A DNA stretch of 64,000 nucleotides from Hoeflea_A sp965228785 (GCA_965228785.1 CBDDIF010000002.1:3596001-3660000); one strand, 5' to 3'. Positions 17,408 through 26,077 are shown, numbered from the stretch's first letter. Program-made: numbers and translations. Notes: generated by a model from the sequence alone, not told the origin.

Positions 17408-18133
17408 TTATTTGATCGCCAGGATATCGAAATTTCTCACATTCGCGACAACACCGTCGTCCCATCCGCCTTTGACCAAGTCCGAGGCTTGGGCATTCAG
17501 AAGACTTGCGACCTCACCGGCGAAGTGAGCTTCGCGGCCCGAGTTGTCAGCGAAGATGTCGTAGATTGCGAAGTTGTTTTCGTCGATATGAAGGGCCACC
17601 CAAAACAAGGTCTTCGGTTCGGTTTCAGCGACGATTGGACCTGCTGCGGCCAAAAGTGCCGCCAACTCGTCAGCTTTACCTGGCGCAGCCTCGATGGCGA
17701 TATAGGTGGCGGTCGTGGCGCTGTAGAGATCGACCGGTGCTTTCGCCGACAGCACATTCGAGTTTTTTATGTTGGCGACAACGCCCGCATCCCAGCCACC
17801 TGCGACAAGAGCGTCAGCGTTTTCGTTCAGCGCGCCTGCGACCACGCCCGAGAAATGGGCGTTCCGTGCTGCTTCATCGACAAAGATGTCAAAGATAGCC
17901 AGTGTGTCCTGGTCCTGAAGTGCAAACCAAAGCTCGGTTCCCGGCTCGGTTTGCTTCACCAAGGGCGCGGCACCGGCGAGAAACTCGGCGAAGGCTTCGG
18001 TCTGGCCATCGGCGGCGGGCATTGCGATGTAGCTTGCGGTGTAGGCGTTCATGACGTTTTCCTGCGCGTGAGATGCCGTGGTTGGCGCGATCAGTGCGAT
18101 TGCGGCCAGTGTTTTGAGGATTTGCATCTTCAT
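17408..18133 (-). CDS. Exported protein with two tandem ABM-like (dimeric alpha-beta barrel) domains
   Basis: A 241-residue protein with a signal peptide (1-23, ending ASHAQ) and two clear copies of one domain of about 100 residues (about 28-127 and 134-241). Both copies share the order Y-x-A, E-T-EP, F-DIF-x-D, HF-x-G-V and GGWD-GVVAN. The domain resembles antibiotic-biosynthesis-monooxygenase-like barrels, which normally act as homodimers; here one chain supplies both halves. AGGAGA precedes the ATG. It is divergent from a LysR gene that probably controls it. No enzymatic activity can be assigned from the sequence. Confidence 0.72.
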   Translation of the reverse strand: MKMQILKTLAAIALIAPTTASHAQENVMNAYTASYIAMPAADGQTEAFAEFLAGAAPLVKQTEPGTELWFALQDQDTLAIFDIFVDEAARNAHFSGVVAGALNENADALVAGGWDAGVVANIKNSNVLSAKAPVDLYSATTATYIAIEAAPGKADELAALLAAAGPIVAETEPKTLFWVALHIDENNFAIYDIFADNSGREAHFAGEVASLLNAQASDLVKGGWDDGVVANVRNFDILAIK

Positions 18134-18285
18134 GGTCGTCTCCTGATTTTGAGTGCATCTGTTTTCTTGTCGATGCGCTTTTGTCTCACGGCCGCTGCCT
18201 TGATCTCCAATCCCGAGATTCTATTTTACGATAGTCATTGGCTATGGTTTGTTTGGCGCAGCCGGATAGGAGGCACCGGACCAAT

Positions 18286-19152
18286 ATGGAGATGAACCAG
18301 GTTCGCTATTTCCTGGCGGTTTGCGAGCATCGCAACTTCACCCATGCCGCAAGTGCATCCAACGTGTCGCAGCCTTCGCTCACCACCGCGATCAAGAAGC
18401 TTGAGGACGAGTTGGGTGGCGCATTGTTCATTCGCGACCGCGCGGGATGTCGACTTACACCCCTTGGACAGTTGGTTCGGCCGAGGCTGGAACGAATTCA
18501 GTCCGAGACGCGCGAGGCCAAAGCCGAGGCAGTACGACACACGAGACTGGAGCGCGTTCCGATCGGAATCGGCATCGGGGAAACTATAGGCAACAGCAGA
18601 ATCGCTGCCGCGGTGGAGAGGTTTCGGGAACGTCTCCCGCAAGCGGATATCGAACTGATTGTTGGACCGTCAGACGAGTTACTGACAAAACTTCGAGACG
18701 GGCAACTGGATGTCGTCGTCGCCGCCACGGAGGCGAGTCCTGACCTGTATCGTATAGATCATCTCTATAGTGAGCAGTACCTAGTGGTGGTCGGGAAAGA
18801 TCACGATCTAACGAAGCTAGGCGCCGTCACTCTCGGCGATCTTGCGAAAACAACAATGTTGGATCGACCAAACTGCGAGATGCGGGACACTCTTCATTCG
18901 ACCTGTTCCAACCTTGGACATTCGCTTTATGCCTCCTACCGTTCCAACCGTGTGGATTGGCTTATTGATCTGGCGCGGCAGGGGTCCGGTGCGGTTATCC
19001 TGCCCGAAACAGCCATCCCAGCCGACGCTGAATTAACGAGAATTCCACTCGAAGACATGGACATTCAAAGAGATGTTGTTGCGCTTCGATACCGACATCA
19101 ATCGGGGCGGCCGGAAGCCAATGAACTCGTGAAAGAGATGGCGCGAAGCTAG
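18286..19152 (+). CDS. LysR-family transcriptional regulator
   Basis: A LysR-type regulator of 288 residues: helix-turn-helix at about 17-37 (RNFTHAASASNVSQPSLTTA), linker helix, and effector-binding domain from about 90. AGGAGG at 18268-18273 supports ATG at 18286 over the upstream TTG. It faces away from the tandem ABM-domain gene across 152 bp and probably regulates it. Codon use is less GC-biased than in many neighbours in the second half of the gene, a mild hint of separate ancestry. Confidence 0.88.
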   Translation: MEMNQVRYFLAVCEHRNFTHAASASNVSQPSLTTAIKKLEDELGGALFIRDRAGCRLTPLGQLVRPRLERIQSETREAKAEAVRHTRLERVPIGIGIGETIGNSRIAAAVERFRERLPQADIELIVGPSDELLTKLRDGQLDVVVAATEASPDLYRIDHLYSEQYLVVVGKDHDLTKLGAVTLGDLAKTTMLDRPNCEMRDTLHSTCSNLGHSLYASYRSNRVDWLIDLARQGSGAVILPETAIPADAELTRIPLEDMDIQRDVVALRYRHQSGRPEANELVKEMARS

Positions 19153-19257
19153 CAGCCCGCTCGTCTCCACGTATCGGCGGCGCAGTTTTGTGCCTCGAAC
19201 CGGACATTCGTCAATCGCGTGTCTGGCCGCAAATAGGGTCCTTGACCACTACGAAGG

Positions 19258-19414
19258 CCCCGGTGCCGCAAGAAATCGACCTGTATTCTCCGGACGTAGC
19301 CATAAGCTTCGCCGGGTCGGGATCGCGGCTAGTACAGATCTTGGAGCTAGCGCGACAGCGACACCCAGAACAGCGTCTTGATGGTGGTGCCGCTCATTTT
19401 GAAGATGCCGTGCG
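19258..19414 (-). pseudogene. Decayed partial copy of the cupin gene at 28580-29038
   Basis: About 155 bp match the 3' half of the cupin gene closely, including identical blocks around AAGCTTCGCCGGGTCGGGAT and CGACACCCAGAACAGCGTCT on the plus strand. In the cupin frame it reads HGIFKMSGTTIKTLFWVSLSR, then two in-frame TAG stops. An indel of about 18 bp separates that part from a shifted DPDPAKLMATS stretch. The metal-binding N-terminal part of the cupin is absent. The rest of the 305-bp gap (19153-19257 and 19415-19457) shows nothing recognisable. Confidence 0.8.
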
Positions 19415-19457
19415 ACCCGACGAACCCACGCAGCCGCCTCAGGCGGGCATCCTGCCA

Positions 19458-20243
19458 CTATCGAAATTTGGCCAAATTTGGCGTTTCTGTTCCCGCCATA
19501 CCTCCGACACCGGCGGCCATTCGAAGAAAATTGCGGATCAGTGCCGCACCGTCCTGAAAATCGGAGTAGTTGGCGACATTCCGGGGCTCCGTTCGCTCAT
19601 ACATGCAGGTCCAGACAGATGGGGCGGACTCTGGATGAAACTGGGTCGTGTACCACTGGCTGCCGTGATCGATGCAGATCGCTGCACTTTCTCCCATTTG
19701 CGCCAACACGCGTTTCTTCTGAGCAGCAGAAGGCACAACATGCAGGTAGTTGGCGAAATTGAAACGCGGGCGGTCCGACAGGCCAGCAAACAAGGGATGC
19801 GAACGGCCCGCTTCGGTAAGTTCGACCTCGTAGGTACCGGCAAGGGTGCCGCCGGAGCGCCCCGCCAGCTTTCCGTCTTCAAACCGGGTCGATATCAGCT
19901 GGTGCCCCCCGCAAATAGCGAGTAGCGGCCTTTCAAGCCGCCTGTAACGATCCAGCCAGTCGAAGAGCTTGTGCAGCCAGGGACGGTCCTCATTGATCAC
20001 GTGCATCGTGCCACCGAGGATCACACAATCGACGCCGCTCGGTTGTGGCAAGGCTTCACCGCGGCAGATGTCGATGCTGCTCATGGCAAAGCCAATCTCC
20101 CTGGCCATTGGTGCAAACCACTCCACCACCCAATCCTTTTCAAGTCCTGAGGGACAGAGGCTGGTGAAATGATCCGGGTCGAACTGTTCCTTCTCTCCAA
20201 GCATGGAGATGAACAGCAGGTTCTTTTCAGGTGCGTCTGTCAT
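19458..20243 (-). CDS. Class I glutamine amidotransferase-like protein
   Basis: A 261-residue class I amidotransferase domain with the complete triad C111 (CGGHQ), H203 and E205 (QFHPES), and the oxyanion-side GGT at 77-79. Stand-alone domains of this type hydrolyse glutamine or gamma-glutamyl amides. It follows the GntR gene on the same strand at the end of the Ehu-like operon, so a role in processing an amide-bearing catabolic intermediate is plausible but not shown. The last codons contain a 16-bp perfect palindrome (19464-19479). Confidence 0.82.
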   Translation of the reverse strand: MTDAPEKNLLFISMLGEKEQFDPDHFTSLCPSGLEKDWVVEWFAPMAREIGFAMSSIDICRGEALPQPSGVDCVILGGTMHVINEDRPWLHKLFDWLDRYRRLERPLLAICGGHQLISTRFEDGKLAGRSGGTLAGTYEVELTEAGRSHPLFAGLSDRPRFNFANYLHVVPSAAQKKRVLAQMGESAAICIDHGSQWYTTQFHPESAPSVWTCMYERTEPRNVANYSDFQDGAALIRNFLRMAAGVGGMAGTETPNLAKFR

Positions 20244-20286
20244 CGCGTGCCCTCATGTCATCGGCGATCGATTACCGGTGTTTGTG

Positions 20287-20991
20287 TCAGTCGGAGTCGA
20301 AGAGTGCGCCGCCGCTGGCCTGCAGAGCGTCCAGGTGGGACAGCACCATGCCCAGATAGGCCTTGTGGATCGCCGCCGTCAGCCTGATATCGCCCAGCCC
20401 GAGGCTGCGGCGTAGCATCCGTATCTCGTCAAGCAGGTCTTCGACCTGTTGGCGAAAATCCACGCGGTCGAGCAGTAAGAACCAGAACCGGGCGGACTGG
20501 AAGAACAGAATGTCGTTGAACTCGCTGAGCATCCGGTTGCTGGCAAGCCCGTGCAGGATCAGGTGAAGGCGCATGATGACGCGCGCGAATTCACGCTTGT
20601 CCTGACTTTCAAGGAGGGCACGGCAGCAATTCTCCAACTCGCGCATTTCGACAAGCACCTCCTCGTCGACGGGCAGGGGCGTCGATTCGCCCATCGCATC
20701 CATCAGCCGCATGCGCACCAGATAGATGTCCCGCATGGATTGAAGGTCGATGGACGTGACACTGGTGCCCAGCCCGTGCTGGCTCGAAATCAATCCGTCG
20801 TATTCCAGCCGTTGCAATACGGAACGCAAGGGTGTGCGGCTGACGCCGAATTCCACCGCCAGATCCCGCTCGTTGAGCCGCGACCCGGGCGGATAGTCCA
20901 GCAAACAGATACGCCGACGGATTTCGAGATATATTTCGTTCTTGTTCATCCGGATTCCCGGTGCCATGTCCAGCATCTTTATGTCATCCAT
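20287..20991 (-). CDS. GntR-family (FCD type) regulator
   Basis: A 234-residue regulator: GntR winged helix at about 17-85 (ERDLAVEFGVSRTPLRSVLQ) and a C-terminal all-helical FCD-like effector domain. Its start overlaps the end of the upstream dehydratase gene by 13 bp, so it is cotranscribed with the Ehu-like operon. FadR/FCD proteins often bind palindromes with a GTATAC core. Two such sites (GGTATACC) lie in the divergent promoter region at 25.9-26.0 kb, and they are the likely operators. Confidence 0.87.
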   Translation of the reverse strand: MDDIKMLDMAPGIRMNKNEIYLEIRRRICLLDYPPGSRLNERDLAVEFGVSRTPLRSVLQRLEYDGLISSQHGLGTSVTSIDLQSMRDIYLVRMRLMDAMGESTPLPVDEEVLVEMRELENCCRALLESQDKREFARVIMRLHLILHGLASNRMLSEFNDILFFQSARFWFLLLDRVDFRQQVEDLLDEIRMLRRSLGLGDIRLTAAIHKAYLGMVLSHLDALQASGGALFDSD

Positions 20992-21944
20992 GAAACGAAC
21001 CTGTCCATATCGACACTGCCTCCGGATACGACGGCGACGACCGTCTGCCCCGACAGTGCCTCCTTGTTGGTGAGAGCCGCCGCCACGGCCGCTGCGCCGC
21101 CGGGTTCGGCGACGATCTTTAGGCTGGTGAATATCTGGCGCATGGCGGAGATCACATCCGCATCGGAAACGACATAGCCGCCCGACAGGTTCCTTCGATT
21201 GATCGGGAAGGTGAGTTCACCCGGTCTGACAGTGACAATGGAATCGCAGATCGATCCTGAACCGGGCTTGTTCGACAAGACGGTTCCGGCGTCCAGGGAT
21301 CGTTTCGTGTCGTCGAATTGTTCGGGCTCGGCCGCATATATGTCTGTTTCCGGGTGCATCGCCAAAACGGCAGTCGACAGTCCTGCGACCAATCCACCCC
21401 CACCCACCGGGCAGATCACGCTATCGGCCCGCACTCCGATCTCATCTAGCTGTTCGACGATTTCCAGTCCGACGGTTCCGTGTCCCGCCATCAGATCGTA
21501 ATCGTCGTAGGGTGGCACCAGAATCGCACCAGTTTCAGCGGCGATATTGGCAGCAATAAGCGCCCGATCATCTGTATTGCGGTCATAGAGGATCACCTCG
21601 GCGCCCCACTTCGCAGTGTTTTCCAACTTGATGTCGGGCGCATCCGCAGGCATCACGACCTTCACCGGAATTCCCCTGCTGCCGGCGGCGGCAGCCACAC
21701 ACTGTGCGTGATTGCCGGAGGAAAAGGCGACAAGGCCGTTCTTGCGTTGCGCGTCCTCAAGTCGGGAAATCCTGTTGGTTGTGCCGCGGATCTTGAACGA
21801 GCCGGTTTTCTGCAGACACTCCGGCTTGACCAGTAGTCGAAAACCGATCTCCTCATTGAGAAGATGTGATTCAAGCAACGGTGTTCGTATCACGTCGTCT
21901 TCGAGACGGGCGGCGGCCAGGCGGATCATTTCCAGCGTCAGCAT
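20979..21944 (-). CDS. PLP-dependent threonine/serine dehydratase-like enzyme (EutB-like)
   Basis: A 321-residue fold-type II PLP enzyme. The Schiff-base lysine is K51 (TGSFKIRG), the cofactor phosphate loop is GGGGLVAG, and the asparagine in SSGNHAQ contacts PLP. Relatives deaminate threonine, serine or 3-hydroxyaspartate, or (EutB) act in hydroxyectoine breakdown. ATG at 21944 is chosen; GTG at 21950 would overlap the upstream stop as GTGA. It follows an aspartate dehydrogenase gene directly, which suggests that the pathway passes through aspartate or 3-hydroxyaspartate to oxaloacetate. Confidence 0.85.
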   Translation of the reverse strand: MLTLEMIRLAAARLEDDVIRTPLLESHLLNEEIGFRLLVKPECLQKTGSFKIRGTTNRISRLEDAQRKNGLVAFSSGNHAQCVAAAAGSRGIPVKVVMPADAPDIKLENTAKWGAEVILYDRNTDDRALIAANIAAETGAILVPPYDDYDLMAGHGTVGLEIVEQLDEIGVRADSVICPVGGGGLVAGLSTAVLAMHPETDIYAAEPEQFDDTKRSLDAGTVLSNKPGSGSICDSIVTVRPGELTFPINRRNLSGGYVVSDADVISAMRQIFTSLKIVAEPGGAAAVAAALTNKEALSGQTVVAVVSGGSVDMDRFVSWMT

Positions 21945-21946
21945 CG

Positions 21947-22756
21947 TCACGTCCCGACACAAAGCGGCGCGGTTTGCTGCCGCAGCAGGGCAATCACGCT
22001 TTGCGCCGTGATGAGGCCAGTGGCCGGATTCTGCTGACTGGGTCGATTCTGTATGCTGACGGTGAAATCCGAACTGTCGGACGTTACCCGCACGGTATGT
22101 GTATTTCGATTGAGATCCGGGTCGGCCCAGATTTCCATTCGGGTCTTGTCGGGACCCAGGCCGGCAAGGCTGACGGCGGCAGCAACGTTGACGTTGGCCG
22201 GAAATTCACGTGCAACCTCCGTGACGCTGCCCGCCAGAATCAGCTTCGGACGATCGAGCCCGCCGAGGTCGACTGGTGATCCGGCGACATAGGGTGCGCT
22301 GGCGAGAGCCTCGACCGGCTTGCGTGTTTCGATGGTCACAGAGCGGATCAGTCCTACTTTAACCGCCTTCAATGCATCCAGCCCGAGCATCGCACCGGAG
22401 GCAACCAGAATCCGGCCACCGTTGTCGGCGGCCAATTCAAGCAGGTCGTTGCGCCCCAGCAGTTGGCTGGCGGATAAAACAACGAGCTGTTTTCCTGCAC
22501 GCAGAACAGGTTCGGCTATTTGTCCAAACAGATCCGGCGGCAGGGCCTCGACGACGCAATCACATTCAACAGCCAGCGCTTCGAAATGCAGATCGGGCAC
22601 AGCTTGCTCGAGGTCCGCATTCAGCGCAGCCGACCCTTCCACCGTGCGGGCTGCCACGCCAGCGAGCCGGCATCCAGGGATACCACCCCGATCCAGCATC
22701 CGTGCCACGGTTGCGCCTACGGCGCCGATCCCAGCGATACCGACTTTCGTCACCAT
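21947..22756 (-). CDS. L-aspartate dehydrogenase family protein
   Basis: A 269-residue NAD(P)-binding dehydrogenase. It has a Rossmann motif (GIAGIGAVG, about 6-14), the family signature FPANVNVAAAVSLAG in the C-terminal half, and the N-T-H-T-V strand typical of aspartate dehydrogenases. The reaction is aspartate to oxaloacetate (via iminosuccinate) with ammonia release. The open frame runs 61 codons upstream into the ATPase gene; the start at 22756 gives the standard N-terminus. It is the first enzyme gene after the Ehu-like transporter. Confidence 0.85.
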   Translation of the reverse strand: MVTKVGIAGIGAVGATVARMLDRGGIPGCRLAGVAARTVEGSAALNADLEQAVPDLHFEALAVECDCVVEALPPDLFGQIAEPVLRAGKQLVVLSASQLLGRNDLLELAADNGGRILVASGAMLGLDALKAVKVGLIRSVTIETRKPVEALASAPYVAGSPVDLGGLDRPKLILAGSVTEVAREFPANVNVAAAVSLAGLGPDKTRMEIWADPDLNRNTHTVRVTSDSSDFTVSIQNRPSQQNPATGLITAQSVIALLRQQTAPLCVGT

Positions 22757-22799
22757 GTTTCTACCCGACTGTTTTGTAGCGACATCAATCCGTAACGGT

Positions 22800-23615
22800 T
22801 CAGTCCGCGGCCTTGACGGCACTGAGAAACTGTTGGGTACGTTCACGTTGCGGATTACCGAACAATACATCGGGCGGCCCCTGCTCTTCGATTTTGCCCT
22901 GATAGAAAAAGCAGATCCGATCGGAGATATCGCGCGCAAAACCCATCTGGTGCGTGACCATCAGCATGGTCAGACTGTGCGCCGACACGAGGCCGCGGAT
23001 AACGTTTGTCACCTCTCCGATGACCTCCGGATCGAGCGCCGAGGTGACTTCGTCGAATAGCATCACCTTCGGACGCATGGCGAGCGCCCGAGCGATGGCG
23101 ACGCGCTGCTGCTGCCCGCCCGAAAGGCGTGAGGGGTGCTGGTCTTTCTTGTCGATCATGCCGACCATCGAGAGGAGTTCCTCGGATCGCTCCCGCGCTT
23201 CCCTCCTCGACAGGCCGAGCACCTGGACCGGCCCTTCCATGCAGTTCTGCAGGGCGGTCATGTGCGGGAACAGATTGAAGTGCTGGAAACACATTCCGAT
23301 CGACGCGCGGGCCTGTCGCAGATATCTCGAGTCTGCGGGAACCAGGTTGCCGTTTTTCGGCATGTGGGTCAGCGGCTTGCCGTCCACGTAGATAACTCCG
23401 CCATTGATGGTCTCCAATGTCATAAGCATGCGCAGCACAGTGGTCTTGCCGGAACCAGACGGGCCGATCACCGTCACCATCTCCCCTTCGGTGACGTCCA
23501 GATCCAGGCTGTCGAGCACGGTCAGGCTGCCATAGCGCTTGGTGACCTTCATGAAGCGGACCATGGGCAAATCGGGCCCGGTCAGTTCCAGCGGATATTG
23601 CGAAAGGTCTTCCAC
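22800..23615 (-). CDS. Amino-acid ABC transporter ATP-binding protein (EhuA-like)
   Basis: A 271-residue polar-amino-acid ABC ATPase with Walker A GPSGSGKTT, signature LSGGQQQR and Walker B VMLFDEVTSALD. The segment FQHFNLFPHM is typical of the HisP/GlnQ/EhuA group. It begins one base after the permease gene ends and is the fourth gene of an operon with binding protein and two permeases. It powers uptake of an amino acid or cyclic amino acid derivative. The first 17 residues are an extension relative to most homologues. Confidence 0.9.
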   Translation of the reverse strand: MEDLSQYPLELTGPDLPMVRFMKVTKRYGSLTVLDSLDLDVTEGEMVTVIGPSGSGKTTVLRMLMTLETINGGVIYVDGKPLTHMPKNGNLVPADSRYLRQARASIGMCFQHFNLFPHMTALQNCMEGPVQVLGLSRREARERSEELLSMVGMIDKKDQHPSRLSGGQQQRVAIARALAMRPKVMLFDEVTSALDPEVIGEVTNVIRGLVSAHSLTMLMVTHQMGFARDISDRICFFYQGKIEEQGPPDVLFGNPQRERTQQFLSAVKAAD

Positions 23616-24284
23616 TTAGTTCATCCCCAGTTTCTTGCGCACCCAGGCTTCGAAGACCCGGATCAGCCCCGCGGCCGGAAGCGAGATGGCCAGGAAGATC
23701 ACCCCGACCATGGTATAGGGCTCCAGATAGCGGTAATGCTCGGAGCCGATGGCATTGGCGGCCTGCATCAGTTCAGCGACGCCGATCACCGACAGCATCG
23801 GCGTATCCTTGAAGATGCCGACGAGGTAGTTCCCCATCCCGGCCAGCGAAGGCGGCAGCGCCTGCGGGATGACGATACGGAAATAGGTCTGCGCCGTGCT
23901 AAGGTTGAGGGCGGTGCAGGCCTCCCACTGCCCCTTCGGCACGGATTGGATGCCGCCCCGATAGACCTCGGACAAATAGGCCGAATAGTGCAGGCCGATG
24001 GCGATCATGCCAGCGACCCAGGGGCTCAGACGCAATCCGAATTGCGGACCGACGAAAAAGACGAAGAAGATCTGCAGCACCAGCGGCGTCGACCGGATGA
24101 ACTCGACGAATTCCCGAACCACCAGGGTGACGGTCCGCGAAGGCGTGCGCTGCGCCAGAGCAAGCACCAGCCCCAGCACCACTGCTATGCCGTATCCGAT
24201 CCCCGCGGCGGCCAGGGTGTTGAGCGTCGCCTGCAGCAGCTTCGGCAGGATCTCGAGAGCGAAGGACCAGCGCCAATCGAACAT
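23616..24284 (-). CDS. Amino-acid ABC transporter permease (EhuD-like)
   Basis: A 222-residue His/Glu/Gln/Arg-type permease with about five membrane helices and the family motif FIRSTPLVLQIFF. The coupling loop is EACTALNLSTAQTYFRIVIPQ. It pairs with the upstream permease gene to form the channel. The order binding protein, permease, permease, ATPase resembles the Ehu (ectoine/hydroxyectoine) system of Sinorhizobium. Confidence 0.9.
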   Translation of the reverse strand: MFDWRWSFALEILPKLLQATLNTLAAAGIGYGIAVVLGLVLALAQRTPSRTVTLVVREFVEFIRSTPLVLQIFFVFFVGPQFGLRLSPWVAGMIAIGLHYSAYLSEVYRGGIQSVPKGQWEACTALNLSTAQTYFRIVIPQALPPSLAGMGNYLVGIFKDTPMLSVIGVAELMQAANAIGSEHYRYLEPYTMVGVIFLAISLPAAGLIRVFEAWVRKKLGMN

Positions 24285-24287
24285 GTC

Positions 24288-24953
24288 TCACGCCCTCCCC
24301 ATCTTGCGGGCCATGGCGGCCTCCATCCAGCGCATGAACGGCGTGATGACGAGGCGTGCGAGGATGTAATAGATCACCAGAGCGGTTCCGAACGCCTGGG
24401 CCGACATGAAGTTCGAGCCGTTGATTTGCTTGGCCTCGAACATCAGGTCGGTGACCGAGATCAGCGACACAAGTGCGGTGGCCTTGAGCAGTTCGATCAG
24501 CAGATTGCCCCAGGGCGGCAGCATGTTCATCAGCGCCTGCGGCAGGATGATGCGGAACATCCTCCTGCCCGGCGACATCGACAATGCATAGGCGGCTTCC
24601 CACTGGCCTTTCGGCACCGACAGGATGCCGCCGCGCACCAGCTCCGCTCCATAGGCTCCCAGGTTCATGCCGACGGCAATGAATCCGGCACTGAACTTGT
24701 CCAGCGACAACCCAAAGAGCGGCAGGACGAAAAAGATCCAGTAGAGCTGCACCAGCAGCGAGGTCCCGCGGAAAATCTCGACATAGACAGTAGCGACCAC
24801 CCGGACCACCCTACTGTCCGCCAGCTTCATCAGACCGGCGATCAGCGCAATGGTGATCGCCAGGGCGGCGGAAAGGAAGAATTGCGCCAGGGTGACCAGC
24901 GTTCCGTCAATGTAACGGGCGCTGAATTCCGACAGGAATTGCCAATAGGACAT
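24288..24953 (-). CDS. Amino-acid ABC transporter permease (EhuC-like)
   Basis: A 221-residue permease of the polar-amino-acid family: about five helices, FRGTSLLVQLYWIFF near residue 62 and the coupling loop EAAYALSMSPGRRMFRIILPQ. It is the first of two permeases. It lies 64 bp after the binding-protein gene and 3 bp before the next permease. Confidence 0.9.
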   Translation of the reverse strand: MSYWQFLSEFSARYIDGTLVTLAQFFLSAALAITIALIAGLMKLADSRVVRVVATVYVEIFRGTSLLVQLYWIFFVLPLFGLSLDKFSAGFIAVGMNLGAYGAELVRGGILSVPKGQWEAAYALSMSPGRRMFRIILPQALMNMLPPWGNLLIELLKATALVSLISVTDLMFEAKQINGSNFMSAQAFGTALVIYYILARLVITPFMRWMEAAMARKMGRA

Positions 24954-25017
24954 GAGCCAGAAACCGCGTCAGCAGCGGCGGGAGGGGCTTATGCCGCAAC
25001 CCGCCGCTTTGGGAGGG

Positions 25018-25863
25018 TCAACGGTTGGCGCAGATCCACTCGGTCGTCACCTTCGGATCCGGGACCTGCATGGCGGTGTACTGGTAGGGCGCGACCGTGG
25101 CGAGCATCTCGTCGCTGCCCAGATAGTCGGCCTGAGCTGCGTTGAAGGCGGCCAGAAAATCCGCATCTTCGCTGCGAAACCCGATTCCCACCCAGTTCTG
25201 GGTCCATTCGGGCAGGGTGTTCGGGTCGGTGACCTCGAGCTCGCCGTTCGACTGCTCCGCCAGTCCGCGCATGGTGAAGAAGGTGCCGATCCCCGCATCC
25301 GCTCGGCCGACGCGCATGGTCGCGAGAATCTCCGTCGGACCCGGGACCTGCATGATCTGCGAATCGGTCAGCCCCTGGCGCTTACCGGCCTCGATGGTGT
25401 TGTAGCCGGCGCCGGTGACCATGGTGCCGCCCAATTCCTTGAGCTTCGCGTAGGTGTTGATGCCCTTGGGATTGCCCTTCGGCACCAGGAATGCATCGCC
25501 GAAGATGCCCATCGGCTCGGAAAAGCTGATGTTCTCGCAGCGGGCCTTGAGGATGTACATGCCGCCGGTGATGATGTCGAAACGGTTCGCTTTGAGGCCC
25601 GGGATGAGCCCGCCCCAATCGGTTACCACCGGTTCGATATTGTCGTAACCCATGGCCTTAAGGACACCAAGAGTGTGCACGTTGGCGAAGCCGAGCGGCG
25701 TGTTGTTTTCGCCGGGATAGGCCCAGGGTACTTCGTTGGCAAATCCGATGCGGATTGTGTCTCCGTTGTTGATGCGATCCATCAACGGTCCGGCCGCGGC
25801 GGCGGTGGCTGACACGACGAACGCAGCAGCTGCGACAAGGGTCTTCGTAGATATCCAGTTCAC
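25018..25863 (-). CDS. Extracellular solute-binding protein, family 3 (EhuB-like)
   Basis: A 281-residue secreted binding protein: signal peptide about 1-23, then the family-3 start RIGFANEVPWAYPGENNTPLGF. The segment LIPGLKANRFDIITGGMYILKARC closely parallels the equivalent region of EhuB, the ectoine/hydroxyectoine-binding protein, and supports a related ligand. Some pocket positions differ, and the enzymes around it are not the full ectoine set, so another cyclic or N-substituted amino acid is possible. It is the first gene of the operon and is preceded by one GGTATACC operator. Confidence 0.88.
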   Translation of the reverse strand: MNWISTKTLVAAAAFVVSATAAAAGPLMDRINNGDTIRIGFANEVPWAYPGENNTPLGFANVHTLGVLKAMGYDNIEPVVTDWGGLIPGLKANRFDIITGGMYILKARCENISFSEPMGIFGDAFLVPKGNPKGINTYAKLKELGGTMVTGAGYNTIEAGKRQGLTDSQIMQVPGPTEILATMRVGRADAGIGTFFTMRGLAEQSNGELEVTDPNTLPEWTQNWVGIGFRSEDADFLAAFNAAQADYLGSDEMLATVAPYQYTAMQVPDPKVTTEWICANR

Positions 25864-25899
25864 TGGTGCTCTCCCTGAAATTATGGCCTGTTATCTTGT

Positions 25900-25911
25900 T
25901 TGGTATACCTT
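25900..25911. promoter_or_regulatory. Candidate GntR operator, proximal to the binding-protein gene
   Basis: TTGGTATACCTT contains the perfect 8-bp palindrome GGTATACC (25902-25909), 39 bp before the binding-protein start. FCD-type GntR proteins commonly recognise GTATAC-centred palindromes, and a GntR gene lies in this operon. Confidence 0.6.
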
Positions 25912-26019
25912 TAGTTATTAAACTTTGCAATCATCTCCAAGAGATTGAATGAAAATTTCAATTTTTATGTCGCAAAAACAACGATAAATGCCTCTCGTCA
26001 TCTTTCCGACTTATTCTTA

Positions 26020-26031
26020 TTGGTATACCTT
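26020..26031. promoter_or_regulatory. Candidate GntR operator, proximal to the creatinase-like hydrolase gene
   Basis: This is an identical TTGGTATACCTT, with GGTATACC at 26022-26029, exactly 120 bp from the first copy and 47 bp before the hydrolase start. Paired sites in a divergent region suggest that one repressor controls both transcripts, perhaps by looping. Confidence 0.6.
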
Positions 26032-26077
26032 ATTAGCGAAATGGCTAAGGTAGCGTCTGCAAGAAGGGGAGCCTCCG

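Noticed and set aside
23136..25145. A long plus-strand ORF of 669 codons lying opposite the Ehu-like transporter genes.
   Set aside because: It is antisense to four well-supported genes. Its product is low-complexity, rich in His, Gln, Arg and Asp as expected from the reverse of GC-rich codons, and shows no domain.
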